Below are positions 51,605 through 60,289 of a stretch of 64,000 nucleotides of DNA, in pieces (within the stretch, counting starts at the first letter, position 1; each line of letters begins with the position of its first letter). The notes under the pieces were generated by a model. The model worked only from the letters and a program-made list of their open reading frames with translations. It did not search any database and was not told where the DNA came from. The stretch is taken from NCBI RefSeq assembly GCF_039982735.1, contig NZ_JBDWXV010000017.1:1-64000 (forward strand), written 5' to 3'. The DNA comes from Saccharospirillum sp039982735 (GTDB taxonomy: Bacteria; Pseudomonadota; Gammaproteobacteria; Pseudomonadales; Natronospirillaceae). The position numbers and the translations under genes are program-made.

Positions 51605-52257
51605 CAGTCGGTATCGGACTCCGGGCGAGCCCCGCTGTAACCCCAGGGCGGCAGCAGGGTCTGGGGAATACCGGCGCACTTGAGCACCCGGGCGACGATG
51701 AAATCAACCATGTCGGCCACGGTTTCGGGTTTGTGGTAAAAGCCCGGACTGGCTGGAACAATGTGGGCACCGGCGCGCTTCAGCGTCAGCATGTTGGTCA
51801 GGTGTATTTCACTGTACGGCGTTTCACGCGGCACCAGAATCAGCTTGCCGCCTTCTTTCAGCACCACATCGGCGCCGCGTTCGATCAGGTTATCGCACTG
51901 ACCGGTAGCGATGGATGCCAGCGTGCCGGTAGAACAGGGGCAGACGATCATTGTCTCCGGCGCGCCGGAGCCGCTGGCGACCGGGCTCATCCAGTCTTCA
52001 CGCCCAGAGATGACAAGCTCACCACCGCTGCCCAGCCGCTCTCGCAAATAAGTCGCCAGCTTCTCGTGTTGCGCTGGCCAGGGTGACCCGGTTTCAACGG
52101 CAGCCACCATCAAAGCGGCCTTGGAGACCAGCAAATGTACCTCATAGTCCGCCGCCAGCAACACCTGCAGCAAGCGCTCGGCATAGGGCGTACCCGAGGC
52201 ACCGGTAATGCCCAGGGTAATGCGCGGGCGCGGTGTCTTCTTGGTTGTTTCACTCAT
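51604..52257 (-). CDS. ubiX: UbiX, flavin prenyltransferase
   Basis: A 217-residue enzyme that attaches dimethylallyl to reduced FMN to make the prenylated-FMN cofactor of the UbiD decarboxylase in ubiquinone synthesis. FMN-binding motif ITLGITGASGTPYAERLL, then PCSTGTLASIATGQCDNLIERGADV and the prenyl-phosphate region VPRETPYSEIHLTNML. I start at ATG 52257 (MSETTKK), with an alternative ATG at 52272; both overlap the end of tesB. It forms a minus-strand run tesB-ubiX-glycosyltransferase with overlapping ends. Confidence 0.95.
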   Translation of the reverse strand: MSETTKKTPRPRITLGITGASGTPYAERLLQVLLAADYEVHLLVSKAALMVAAVETGSPWPAQHEKLATYLRERLGSGGELVISGREDWMSPVASGSGAPETMIVCPCSTGTLASIATGQCDNLIERGADVVLKEGGKLILVPRETPYSEIHLTNMLTLKRAGAHIVPASPGFYHKPETVADMVDFIVARVLKCAGIPQTLLPPWGYSGARPESDTD

Positions 52258-53122
52258 CGGTATCACCGGCATAACGAATCAGCCCTTCCTGGGCGGTGCT
52301 GGCAACCAGGTTGCCATCGCGATCAAATATCTGCCCGCGCACATAGCCGCGCGCACCGCTGGCGCTTGGGCTATCGGCCACATAGAGCAACCAGTCATCA
52401 AGCCGGAACGGGCGATGGAACCAGATGGCGTGGTCGAGGCTGGCAATGGTCAGGCCCGGTTTCATCAGCGAGATGCCATGCGGCATCAATGCGGTTTCCA
52501 GAAAGCCGTAATCGGTGGTGTAGGCGAGCATTGACTGATGCACCAACGGATCATCCGGCAGACTGCCGTTGGCGCGAATCCACATATGGCGCTTGGCAAT
52601 GCCATGACGCGGTCGAAACGGGTTCTGTGCCTCTACAATGCGGTATTCGATCGGTCGTTCAGCGGTGAACAGGTCGCGTACCCGACCGGGGATTTCATCG
52701 GCATGGTCCCGGTAGAGTTTCACTTCCGATTCCAGCACCTCGGGGCCTGGCACATTGGGCATCGAATCCTGATGCTCCAGGCCCGGCTCCTGAGTCTGGA
52801 ACGAGGCCGTCATGGCCAGGATGGGTTTGCCGAACTGGCTGGCAATGACCCGGCGCACGCTGAAAGAGCGGCCGTCGCGAATGATTTCGACTTCATACTC
52901 GATCGGGTGGTTGGTATCGCCCGGGCGCAGAAAGTAGGAGTGCAATGAGTGCGGCATGCGGCTATCGAGCGTCTGAATCGCCGCCGACAAGGCCTGGCCG
53001 ATCACCTGTCCGCCAAACACCTTGGGGTACCCCAGATCCTGCGACAGGCCGCGGTAGCGCAGCTGACCTATCGGTTCCAGCTGCAATAATTCGATCAGGC
53101 GCTCAACAACAGCGTTTGCCAT
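52250..53122 (-). CDS. tesB: TesB, acyl-CoA thioesterase II
   Basis: A 290-residue double-hotdog thioesterase (E. coli TesB is 286) hydrolysing medium- to long-chain acyl-CoA. Diagnostic segments: RYRGLSQDLGYPKVFGGQVIGQAL, SLHSYFLRPGDTNHPIEYEV, and the C-terminal ASLDHAIWFHRPFRLDDWLLY. I use ATG 53122 (MANAVVERL) with GGGAG upstream, not the open frame back to 53173. First gene of a three-gene minus-strand group. Confidence 0.94.
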   Translation of the reverse strand: MANAVVERLIELLQLEPIGQLRYRGLSQDLGYPKVFGGQVIGQALSAAIQTLDSRMPHSLHSYFLRPGDTNHPIEYEVEIIRDGRSFSVRRVIASQFGKPILAMTASFQTQEPGLEHQDSMPNVPGPEVLESEVKLYRDHADEIPGRVRDLFTAERPIEYRIVEAQNPFRPRHGIAKRHMWIRANGSLPDDPLVHQSMLAYTTDYGFLETALMPHGISLMKPGLTIASLDHAIWFHRPFRLDDWLLYVADSPSASGARGYVRGQIFDRDGNLVASTAQEGLIRYAGDTDE

Positions 53123-53288
53123 TTGGCATTCTCCCACCAGTATATTCTCATGTTTCTCGGTTCGCTCACCCAAGGCTAGTGGCTAGCGTCAGGTGTCAGG
53201 CAATAAAACCGCGCATTGTTCCAAAAATTGCACTTTAAGTCGCGCCAAAAGACTGTCAATATAAAACTGTTCAAAAAACAACCTTGGT

Positions 53289-53360
53289 CAAGTGTGAATT
53301 TTTTGACGCTGACACTGGCAAAACAATGTACGATTTTGAACCAGCGTCACAATTTACACT
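53289..53360. promoter_or_regulatory. Long dyad between tesB and the 53539 gene
   Basis: TGACGCTG (53304-53311) and CAGCGTCA (53342-53349) form perfect arms 30 bp apart. The similarity extends outward, with AGTGTGAATT on the left and AATTTACACT on the right. It lies in the 416-bp divergent space between tesB and the gene at 53539 and could be an operator. A second short inverted match, AGGGGT/ACCCT, lies at about 53385-53400. Confidence 0.45.
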
Positions 53361-53538
53361 CTATCGAGGGGTTAGTCGTCGAGTAGGGGTCTTTTACCCT
53401 ATAGTAACCGTATAACCCCGGAATTCATGAAAACACCCACGCTGGCACCAACCCGGCAGCGTGCTGGTAGCAGACCCACTGCGTATTGAGCGCACCGACT
53501 TTCGGGTGATACAGCCTTACCGGCGAAGGAGCAGGCTA

Positions 53539-54129
53539 ATGACCACCATGGCACAGCAACCCCAAAACAGCGACCTGGAATGGAGCCTGGACTCCATCCA
53601 GAGCCGCAACCAGGCGGTTGATTTTGTGCGCTGCTTTGAAAGCCGCCTATGCGTCTATTCGCCTTCGGTCGAACAATTCTACACCAACTACAGCCTGCAC
53701 TTTCCCAGCACCGAAAACAGCAAGATGGTGGTGCTGCCTAACCCTTATGCTTTTCACGACACTTTCCATGGCGTCGTGCCGGAGGCGGTACGCGACACCG
53801 GCTTTCACATCGTTCCGGGCGAGCTGATCGGCAAAACCGGCTTTTACGTCATCGTCAAATACAAAAGCCGGGATGTAAAACCCGTACCCATACCCTTCAA
53901 ACAAGCTCTGAAAAAGATGATTCGCACCCGCCACTCTGAAGACCCTTTCCTGCCCATGTTGGTGAAAGGTGACCTTCGAGAGTTCAATGCCAATATGCCC
54001 TGCCTGCACCTGCACAGGGTCAAGCTTGCTAACCTGACGCGCCGGTCCGAGTTTGAGAAAACCAGCATCCGCAATGCCATTGTCGACAAGATGACAGAGC
54101 TGTACCGGGATGCGGATTCTCTGGTTTAA
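53539..54129 (+). CDS. Conserved hypothetical protein, unknown function
   Basis: A 196-residue soluble protein with no signal peptide or membrane segment. I use ATG 53539, which has AAGGAG upstream; the frame is open from 53461. The sequence is rich in aromatic and basic residues (VEQFYTNYSLHFPSTENSKMVVLPNPYAFHDTFHGVVPEAV; GFYVIVKYKSRDVKPVPIPF; LHLHRVKLANLTRRSEF). I cannot assign a family. The long upstream region with an extended dyad suggests its own regulated promoter. Good codon use and a strong ribosome site support a real gene. Confidence 0.78.
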   Translation: MTTMAQQPQNSDLEWSLDSIQSRNQAVDFVRCFESRLCVYSPSVEQFYTNYSLHFPSTENSKMVVLPNPYAFHDTFHGVVPEAVRDTGFHIVPGELIGKTGFYVIVKYKSRDVKPVPIPFKQALKKMIRTRHSEDPFLPMLVKGDLREFNANMPCLHLHRVKLANLTRRSEFEKTSIRNAIVDKMTELYRDADSLV

Positions 54130-54710
54130 GCAAACACCCTCCTAAACGTCAGGCTGATCCTATCACCCGCTTTCGCGCGAGCTGGCAAGCTGTGCTGCCA
54201 GTGGTGCTGCATGGCTCCAGACATCACCACCAGATCCCCCGGGTTCAACGTTACCGTGAGCGTCTCCCGGTGGTTTTCGTTGCGGCGCAGACGAAAATCG
54301 CGGGCATCGCCAAATGAGAGGGTGGCCACCGTGGGGTTATTGCCCAGCTCTGCTTCGTTATCGGCGTGCCACCCCATCCGGTCGGCTCCGTTGCGATACC
54401 AGTTGGCCAGAGCGAAATTGAAGTCACTGCCTGCCTGCCTGCCAACGGCGTCAATCAGCGGCTGCCAATGGGCGGGCCAGCCATTCATCACCCGGGTTTG
54501 GCCGCTGTAGCCGTAGCGAACACCCACATCGCCCAGCCAGGCTTCCAACCGTGGAATGGGGTGTTCCTGGCCATAAACCCGCACCCGGCTCTGCTCCCAG
54601 GGCAAATTCTCGACACAATCCTGCATCCAGGCCTCGGCGTTTGGCCACCAGTTCCGGTACACTTGCAGGCATCCCGATTGATCATCCAGTAAGGTTTCGC
54701 AGGTTCTCAT
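54126..54710 (-). CDS. AlkB-like 2-oxoglutarate/Fe(II) dioxygenase
   Basis: A 194-residue enzyme of the AlkB family, closest in pattern to the short ALKBH2/3-like repair dioxygenases. Iron ligands: WHADNE (HxD) and the distal His in HHWQHSLP. The 2-oxoglutarate arginine lies in RISLTFRR, with the substrate-side RLEAWLGDVGVRYGYSG upstream. It probably removes alkyl lesions from nucleic acid bases. The start ATG (54710) shares the CATG palindrome with the start of the divergent plus-strand gene, so the two start codons overlap. Confidence 0.9.
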   Translation of the reverse strand: MRTCETLLDDQSGCLQVYRNWWPNAEAWMQDCVENLPWEQSRVRVYGQEHPIPRLEAWLGDVGVRYGYSGQTRVMNGWPAHWQPLIDAVGRQAGSDFNFALANWYRNGADRMGWHADNEAELGNNPTVATLSFGDARDFRLRRNENHRETLTVTLNPGDLVVMSGAMQHHWQHSLPARAKAGDRISLTFRRVFA

Positions 54711-55035
54711 GTCTACTTCCGCAGAAAGTGCCCAACAGTGGCTTTCCGAAAAACAGCCCTCGCTGGACGAAGTACAGCAGGTTGTTGCGCGCCTTGAACA
54801 ACGCATCAGCCAGCATCAGGGCGATGAAGACTCAATACAAGGCTCGGTCGATGCCCTGATTCTGCTACAGGACCACATTGAATCGGAAAAGGCTCCCGCC
54901 GACCAGCCCTCCTCTGCAACCGACGCCCAACTCGACAGCGGCCAGCTGATTCCCGAGGCCGACCCGGTGCAACTCGAAGACGACGTCAAGCGTCGAGCGT
55001 TCGACGCGCTGAAAGACCAGTTCAAAGACTTATAA
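54709..55035 (+). CDS. Small acidic hypothetical protein, 108 residues
   Basis: A soluble, acidic, helical protein (SAESAQQWLSEKQPSLDEVQQVVARLEQRISQHQ, then a Ser/Asp/Pro-rich linker and DDVKRRAFDALKDQFKDL). No domain recognised. Its ATG overlaps the AlkB start codon on the other strand (shared CATG), so its ribosome site lies in AlkB coding sequence. This arrangement lowers confidence in one of the two starts. Codon use is consistent with a real gene. Confidence 0.6.
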   Translation: MSTSAESAQQWLSEKQPSLDEVQQVVARLEQRISQHQGDEDSIQGSVDALILLQDHIESEKAPADQPSSATDAQLDSGQLIPEADPVQLEDDVKRRAFDALKDQFKDL

Positions 55036-55095
55036 ATTCACCTCACACTGGCCGGAAAACCGTCTAGGCTGACGAATATTAGGTTCGACTCTCGT

Positions 55096-55290
55096 GTTGG
55101 AGATTCCATGGGTTGCCCTTCGGCCTACCCGCCAGTTGAACCCGTGCCAGGAAACCCACCGGCTGCCGGGTAGGCCTCTCCGGGGTCGGCGTAAACCCGT
55201 CCATGGGGCCTAGACCGCAGCATCCATGCTGCGTACTTCCCCGGACAGGCATACCTGGCAGCCAGCGCTTGTTGCTGTGGAACCTCCAAC
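55096..55290. repeat. Long inverted repeat element (copy B)
   Basis: Outer arms GTTGGAG-TTCCA (55096-55108 with 55278-55290). Inner arms CCGGGTAGGCCTCTCCGGGG (55166-55185) pair with 55239-55258 at 17 of 20. The core GTCGGCGTAAACCCGTCCAT is shared almost exactly with copy C. A central hairpin CGCAGCAT/ATGCTGCG lies at 55216-55233. It lies between the small acidic protein gene and the HD-GYP gene; no coding sequence. Confidence 0.82.
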
Positions 55291-55359
55291 TCCTGAGTAT
55301 TTGAAGTAACCTGTGATTGTTACCCCGGCTAAAAAAACGGCCAAAAGAGGGCCCGACTT

Positions 55360-58209
55360 GTGTCACAGCGGTTTTACATTCCCTTGCAATGGATGATCAG
55401 TGCTGCCATTACGTTGAGCTTGCTCGTGCTCAGCCTTGCGCTGGTTACCCTCAGTTACCAGAGCACCCGGGAGACACTGCTTTCCGCCACGGTGTCTGCA
55501 GCCGAAAGTGCCTCTGAGCTTCTGGATGGCCACATCGACCAGTTGATTGAACCGGTCGCGAGCATCGTGGCCCAATTGCAATATGACCCGCTGGTCTCAG
55601 CCGTACGCTTTGAGGAACGCCTGAAGCGGCTTCCGGCCCTGGCTCAGGTACTGGCATCGAACGATGTGATCAGCGCTGTGTATGTTGGTTACCCGGATGG
55701 CGACTTCCTGCTGCTCAGGCCCATCAACAACGATCGCGCCCGGCGTGTGCTGGAAGCGCCGGACGACGCCCGCTATCTTCTGCAAAGTGTTGAACGTCGC
55801 AATGGCGAAACTCTGGGCCGGTGGGCCTGGTACGACGAGAACCTGCGCCTCAGAAGTATCGTCATTCGGCCCGACTACACCTTCGACCCGCGCAGCCGGC
55901 CCTGGTTTATCGACGCTGAAGCCAGTGACGAGCACATTCTGACCAACCCATATGTGTTCTATACCACCGGCGAAATCGGCATCAGTCTGGCCATCCAGTC
56001 GGCCACCGGTGCCATTTTCGCGGTGGATGCCTCCGTTGAAGACCTGTCACAGCAAGTCAATACGCTGTCACCGGTTCCAGGTACTCAGCTTGCCCTGGTC
56101 AGCGAAGGCAACAAGGTAATTGGTTATGAACATATCGAGCAGATGGTTCTGCCAGACATAAACAACAGCCTGCGCCTGGCCTTGCTGTCAGAGCTGAACC
56201 TCCCCGCCCTGAATGAAGTAGCAGACAGCGTTCAACCAGCCGGCACCCTGTTTCCCGTCACCATGGGCGACGAACCGGGGTTCGGGCTGTGGTCGCCTCT
56301 GTCGACCTTTGCCAATGAAAACCTGCGCGTGTTAATGGCCGTTCCGGAAGCCTCGCTGCTGGCCGATGCCAAAGCCCTGCTGCGCAAGCAGGTCGGGTTG
56401 TCGTTGTTGCTGGTTATCGCCTTCCTGCCCATTGGCTGGTGGCTCGGCAGCCGCATTGGCAAACCCCTGCATGAACTGGCTGGCCAGGTTGAGGCCATTG
56501 GTCGCTTCGAATTCGATGCTGACATAAAGGGTGTGCATTCCAACATCCGGGAAGTGCATGACCTGGGCCTGCACACCGAACGCATGGCGGGGATGATCAC
56601 CAACTTCAGCCGCATCAGTCAGACACTGAACCGCTCGACCGATCTCGACAACATGATCAGCGAAGTCCTGCACGAACTGGCCTCTGCCGTCGGCGCAACA
56701 GACGCCGTTGTATACCTGAACAATACCGAACAAACCCGGCTGATTCGCGCCGGCCATGTTGGCCCCACCCGGGTCCCGGTTACGCTGACGCTGGGCGAAG
56801 ACCCGGTGGCGGCCGTCACTGAAACCCTGGAGCGCGAAGACCAGCGGCTTACGACAACCAGGCTGATTAACCGGAGCAATCACCCCATCGGTGTACTGGC
56901 GATAAACCGGCCTGAGCAGACGATCATCACGGATGTTGAGTTTGAGCGTTTCCTGGAACGCATGGCCGGCTCGGTGGCTATTGCCATTGAAACCCGGCGC
57001 TTGTTCAAAGAACAGAAAGCGCTGTTCGACGGCATCATTCGCCTGCTGGCTGACGCCATCGATACCAAATCGCCCTATACCGGTGGTCATTGCGACCGGG
57101 TACCTCAGGTTGCCAGCATTTTGCTCAATAAGGTGGAAGCCCAGACCGAAGGCCCCTTTGCAGACTTCTCGCTGACGGCAGAAGAACGTTACGAATTCAC
57201 CATAGCCGCCTGGTTGCACGACTGTGGCAAGATCACCACCCCTGAATACATTGTCGATAAAGCCACCAAGCTGGAGACACTGTACAACCGGCTGCACGAA
57301 ATTCGCATGCGCTTTGAAGTGCTGCATCGCGATGCTGAAATCGATTATCTGGCCAGTCTGAACAAGGGCGGCGACCCACAGTTACTGGTGCAAAAACGCG
57401 ACCGCCAGCAAGCCCAATTGCAGCATGACTTTGCCTTTATTGCCCGCTTGAACCTGGGCAGCGAGGCACAGGTGAGTGACGACGACATCGCGCGCATGAA
57501 CCGAATTGGCGACCAGACCTGGTGGCGGCATTTCAGCGACCGCACCGGCATCTCCTTCGACGAAGCCGAACGCCTGTCCCGGGAACCCGAACCGCCGCTG
57601 CCCTGCCTGGAACTGCTGCTGGCCAACAAGCGCGAACATCGCGAACCCTGGGGCAGAAACCAGCCGCCGGTGGAAACCAACCACCCCAACAACCGCTGGG
57701 GTTTCGATATGCTGCTGCCGGAATACTCGGCCAATCAGGGCGAGCGATACAATCTGTCGATACGGCGCGGAACCCTCAACGACGAAGAGCGTTTCAAGAT
57801 CAACAACCACATTGTTGAAACCTACCGGATGCTAACCACCCTGCCCTGGCCGCGGCATCTTGCCAGGGTGCCGGACATTGCCGCCAACCATCACGAACGG
57901 ATGGATGGCACCGGTTACCCGCGCAAGCTGGATGGCAACGCCATGTCCGTCTCTGAACGCATTATGGCCATTGCCGATGTCTTCGAAGCGCTGACCGCCG
58001 CCGACCGGCCCTACAAACCGGCGAAAACCCTGTCGGAATCGCTCTCCATCATGGTATCGATGGCGCTGAATGGTCACTGCGACCCGGGTTTGCTTAAAGT
58101 CTTTATCGAAACCAGCGCCTATCGCACCTACGCCGTCGGCTTTCTAAAACCCGAGCAACTGGATGAAGTGGATGAAGCCGCTCTGGTGCGACGGCTCGAA
58201 GCGGGTTAG
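55360..58209 (+). CDS. Membrane sensor with dCache, HAMP, GAF and HD-GYP domains
   Basis: A 949-residue predicted cyclic di-GMP phosphodiesterase. It has an N-terminal transmembrane helix (about 10-32), a periplasmic dCache domain (about 40-330, with YDENLRLRSIVIRPDYTFDPRSRPWF), a second helix (about 348-368), a HAMP-like linker, a GAF domain (about 425-560) and an HD-GYP domain. The HD motif is LHDCGK (about 619-624) and the GYP motif HHERMDGTGYP is at about 844-854. The two are about 220 residues apart instead of the usual ~65, so an insertion of roughly 150 residues divides the catalytic domain. GTG start at 55360 with GAGGG upstream. Confidence 0.93.
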   Translation: MSQRFYIPLQWMISAAITLSLLVLSLALVTLSYQSTRETLLSATVSAAESASELLDGHIDQLIEPVASIVAQLQYDPLVSAVRFEERLKRLPALAQVLASNDVISAVYVGYPDGDFLLLRPINNDRARRVLEAPDDARYLLQSVERRNGETLGRWAWYDENLRLRSIVIRPDYTFDPRSRPWFIDAEASDEHILTNPYVFYTTGEIGISLAIQSATGAIFAVDASVEDLSQQVNTLSPVPGTQLALVSEGNKVIGYEHIEQMVLPDINNSLRLALLSELNLPALNEVADSVQPAGTLFPVTMGDEPGFGLWSPLSTFANENLRVLMAVPEASLLADAKALLRKQVGLSLLLVIAFLPIGWWLGSRIGKPLHELAGQVEAIGRFEFDADIKGVHSNIREVHDLGLHTERMAGMITNFSRISQTLNRSTDLDNMISEVLHELASAVGATDAVVYLNNTEQTRLIRAGHVGPTRVPVTLTLGEDPVAAVTETLEREDQRLTTTRLINRSNHPIGVLAINRPEQTIITDVEFERFLERMAGSVAIAIETRRLFKEQKALFDGIIRLLADAIDTKSPYTGGHCDRVPQVASILLNKVEAQTEGPFADFSLTAEERYEFTIAAWLHDCGKITTPEYIVDKATKLETLYNRLHEIRMRFEVLHRDAEIDYLASLNKGGDPQLLVQKRDRQQAQLQHDFAFIARLNLGSEAQVSDDDIARMNRIGDQTWWRHFSDRTGISFDEAERLSREPEPPLPCLELLLANKREHREPWGRNQPPVETNHPNNRWGFDMLLPEYSANQGERYNLSIRRGTLNDEERFKINNHIVETYRMLTTLPWPRHLARVPDIAANHHERMDGTGYPRKLDGNAMSVSERIMAIADVFEALTAADRPYKPAKTLSESLSIMVSMALNGHCDPGLLKVFIETSAYRTYAVGFLKPEQLDEVDEAALVRRLEAG

Positions 58210-58285
58210 CCGAGTGACATACCAAGCCCTTTCCGTGCCTGTTAGAATGACGCCACAGTAACAGCCACCGAAGCAGGCACTCAGC

Positions 58286-58831
58286 ATGGCAAAATCCCTG
58301 GCAGACCAATTGATGAAAGCGGGCCTGGTTGACAAGAACGCGGCCAAAAAGGCCGAGCGGGACAAACGCAAACAAAGCAAACACCAGCACAAGGGCCCGA
58401 CCGATGCCGACCTGGAGAAACAGGCGCGGCTGCAACGCGAGCGCGATGAAAAAGTCGAACGCGACCGCCAGCTAAACCGTCAGCGGCAGGAGGCCGAACA
58501 GGCCAAGGCCATGAAAGCCCAGGCGGCTCAGATGCTCGAGCAAAACGCGCTGCGAGTCGATGGCGATGTGCGTTTCAGCTTTACCGATGCGCGCATCAAC
58601 AAGATCAAACAGCTCTATGTCAGCCAGGAAATTCAGGACCAGTTGGCAAAAGGCCGGGTGGCCATTTGCTCGGTCGATGAGCGGTATTTGGTCGTGGCCA
58701 AAGCCGTCGCTGAAAAAATCGCGCAGCGTTTTGCCGAAGCCGTGATATTTTTGGCCGAGCCCGATGCAAACCAACCGGATGAAGACGACCCCTATGCCGA
58801 CTTTGTGGTCCCCGACGATTTGATGTGGTGA
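58286..58831 (+). CDS. DUF2058 (YaiL-like) protein
   Basis: A 181-residue cytoplasmic protein of the DUF2058/YaiL family: ADQLMKAGLVDKNAAKKAERDKRKQSKHQHKG at the start, a highly charged coiled region, then a small C-terminal domain (FSFTDARINKIKQLYVSQEIQDQLAKGRVAICSVDERYLVVA). Function is unknown; a nucleic-acid or ribosome association has been suggested from the basic start, which is inference. It stands alone between the HD-GYP and peptidase genes. Confidence 0.88.
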   Translation: MAKSLADQLMKAGLVDKNAAKKAERDKRKQSKHQHKGPTDADLEKQARLQRERDEKVERDRQLNRQRQEAEQAKAMKAQAAQMLEQNALRVDGDVRFSFTDARINKIKQLYVSQEIQDQLAKGRVAICSVDERYLVVAKAVAEKIAQRFAEAVIFLAEPDANQPDEDDPYADFVVPDDLMW

Positions 58832-58880
58832 TAACCAGAGCACTGCAACAGTGCACTAAGCTACCAGGAACCCGACCACC

Positions 58881-59939
58881 ATGGCGCATTTTGACGACTT
58901 TATCGACCTGCTGAAAGTACTGATCCGCGAACCCAGCGTGGTCGGGGCCGAGCATTCCTTCTTCCGGGTTCTGCAACGGGAACTGGAAGAGCGCGGCGCC
59001 AAGGTTACCTGGTACGAAGGCTTGCTGGTGGCTCAGGGCAACCAGCCCGACACCACTTATTTTTCGGCCCACATCGACCGCCATGGCCTGGTCTGCACCG
59101 GCCCGAATGAATTCCAGTATGCGGCTTTCGTGGCCGGCAGCCGGTCGGATTTACTGGGCAATTCGGTTTCGGAAGAACTGATGCGCAAGGTCGTCGACCG
59201 CTTCCCCAAAACACCGCTGATGGCCTATGAACCCTGGTCCGGCGCCTACCGGGGCGCTGGCACAATTGTTGACAGTTACATCTGTGAGCACCGCAATAAC
59301 CTGATCTTCAACGTTGAGGGGCTCGACCACCTGGTCGCCGGCACACCGGTAGCCTTTCAGGATCGGCTACTGCATCAGGACGGCTTGCTCAGCGGCCAGC
59401 TGGACAACGTTCTCACCGCCGCCTGCCTGGTGCACCTGTTCGCACTCGGCTACCAGGGCACGGCGTTCTTTACCGCTCAGGAAGAAGCCGGGCGCAGCTG
59501 GCGTTATTTGCTGGAGTGGTTCCGCCGCTTCGGTGGTTCCACCAACCAGTTGGTCGTGGTCGACACCAGCCCCTACCCGGACAGAGCCAGCGCCGACATT
59601 CAGGATGTGGTGCTGCGCCACCGCGACGCCAACGCCGAGTTCAATCGCAACACCACGGAAAGCCTGGAAGCCCTGTGCAACAGCGAGGGCATCCGCTACA
59701 GCTTCAAGGACGACTACATCGCCCAGCGCAATGCAGAGCTGGAAGCCAGCGGGCAGAAACCGCAGTCACTCGGCAGCACCGAACTCGGCCGCATCACCGC
59801 CGCTTCCAACGGCCTGGTCCATGGCACCACCCTGCAAATCCCCACCACCGGCTACCACACCATGCAGGAAACCGCTCAAGTGGCCGCTGTGCAGTCGTTT
59901 TTGAGATTGCTTCATGGGATCGGCCACTGCGTGGCCTGA
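58881..59939 (+). CDS. M42-like (M18/M42 superfamily) metallopeptidase
   Basis: A 352-residue protein with the co-catalytic zinc-peptidase layout: SAHIDRHG (His/Asp), LSGQLDNVLTAA (bridging Asp), TAQEEAGRS (catalytic Glu pair), VVDTSPYPD (Asp) and the C-terminal TTGYHTMQE (His). This matches glutamyl/leucyl aminopeptidases of family M42. Substrate unknown. It stands between copies B and C of the long inverted repeat, which are direct repeats of each other. Confidence 0.88.
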   Translation: MAHFDDFIDLLKVLIREPSVVGAEHSFFRVLQRELEERGAKVTWYEGLLVAQGNQPDTTYFSAHIDRHGLVCTGPNEFQYAAFVAGSRSDLLGNSVSEELMRKVVDRFPKTPLMAYEPWSGAYRGAGTIVDSYICEHRNNLIFNVEGLDHLVAGTPVAFQDRLLHQDGLLSGQLDNVLTAACLVHLFALGYQGTAFFTAQEEAGRSWRYLLEWFRRFGGSTNQLVVVDTSPYPDRASADIQDVVLRHRDANAEFNRNTTESLEALCNSEGIRYSFKDDYIAQRNAELEASGQKPQSLGSTELGRITAASNGLVHGTTLQIPTTGYHTMQETAQVAAVQSFLRLLHGIGHCVA

Positions 59940-59980
59940 CAGGCCCGTTGTTTTTGGTTGGTTGCCAGGCGTTCGTGCCA

Positions 59981-60081
59981 GCTACCGGGTAGGCCTCTCC
60001 GGGGTCGGCGTAAACCCGTCAATGGGGCCTAGGCTTCGGCATCCATGCCTCAGACTTCCCCGGAGAGGCCTACCCGGCAGC
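59981..60081. repeat. Long inverted repeat element (copy C)
   Basis: The arms GCTACCGGGTAGGCCTCTCC (59981-60000) with GGGG, and CCCCGGAGAGGCCTACCCGG (60058-60077) with CAGC, pair at 23 of 24 positions. The core GTCGGCGTAAACCCGTCAAT differs from copy B at one base. Weaker outer pairing extends to about 59961 and 60100. It lies in the 350-bp gap before the LysR gene end. A perfect 16-bp palindrome GTCGGGTATACCCGAC follows at 60244-60259. Confidence 0.85.
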
Positions 60082-60243
60082 CAGCACTCGATTTCGCTGC
60101 CACTTTTATACCCTTCAAAAGACTGACCCACAAAATGCAGAAAGTCTTCCTGCCGAAATATTGGTATTTAAGGAAAAGTGCGGTGAATGGCAATCAGCAG
60201 AATAAAGAGAGTGTCAGTGTGGCACCGAAGACAAGGGACAGCG

Positions 60244-60259
60244 GTCGGGTATACCCGAC
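60244..60259. repeat. Perfect 16-bp palindrome after the GcvA-like gene
   Basis: GTCGGGTATACCCGAC is self-complementary and lies 30 bp beyond the end of the LysR gene. It resembles the CCGGGTAG arm of copy C. It could be a transcription end or a decayed repeat copy. Confidence 0.45.
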
Positions 60260-60289
60260 TGCCAGGCCCGACCCACTGGCTACCAACCC

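Noticed and set aside
56332..57327. 331-codon minus-strand frame opposite the HD-GYP gene
   Set aside because: Antisense shadow; no ribosome site or family resemblance.
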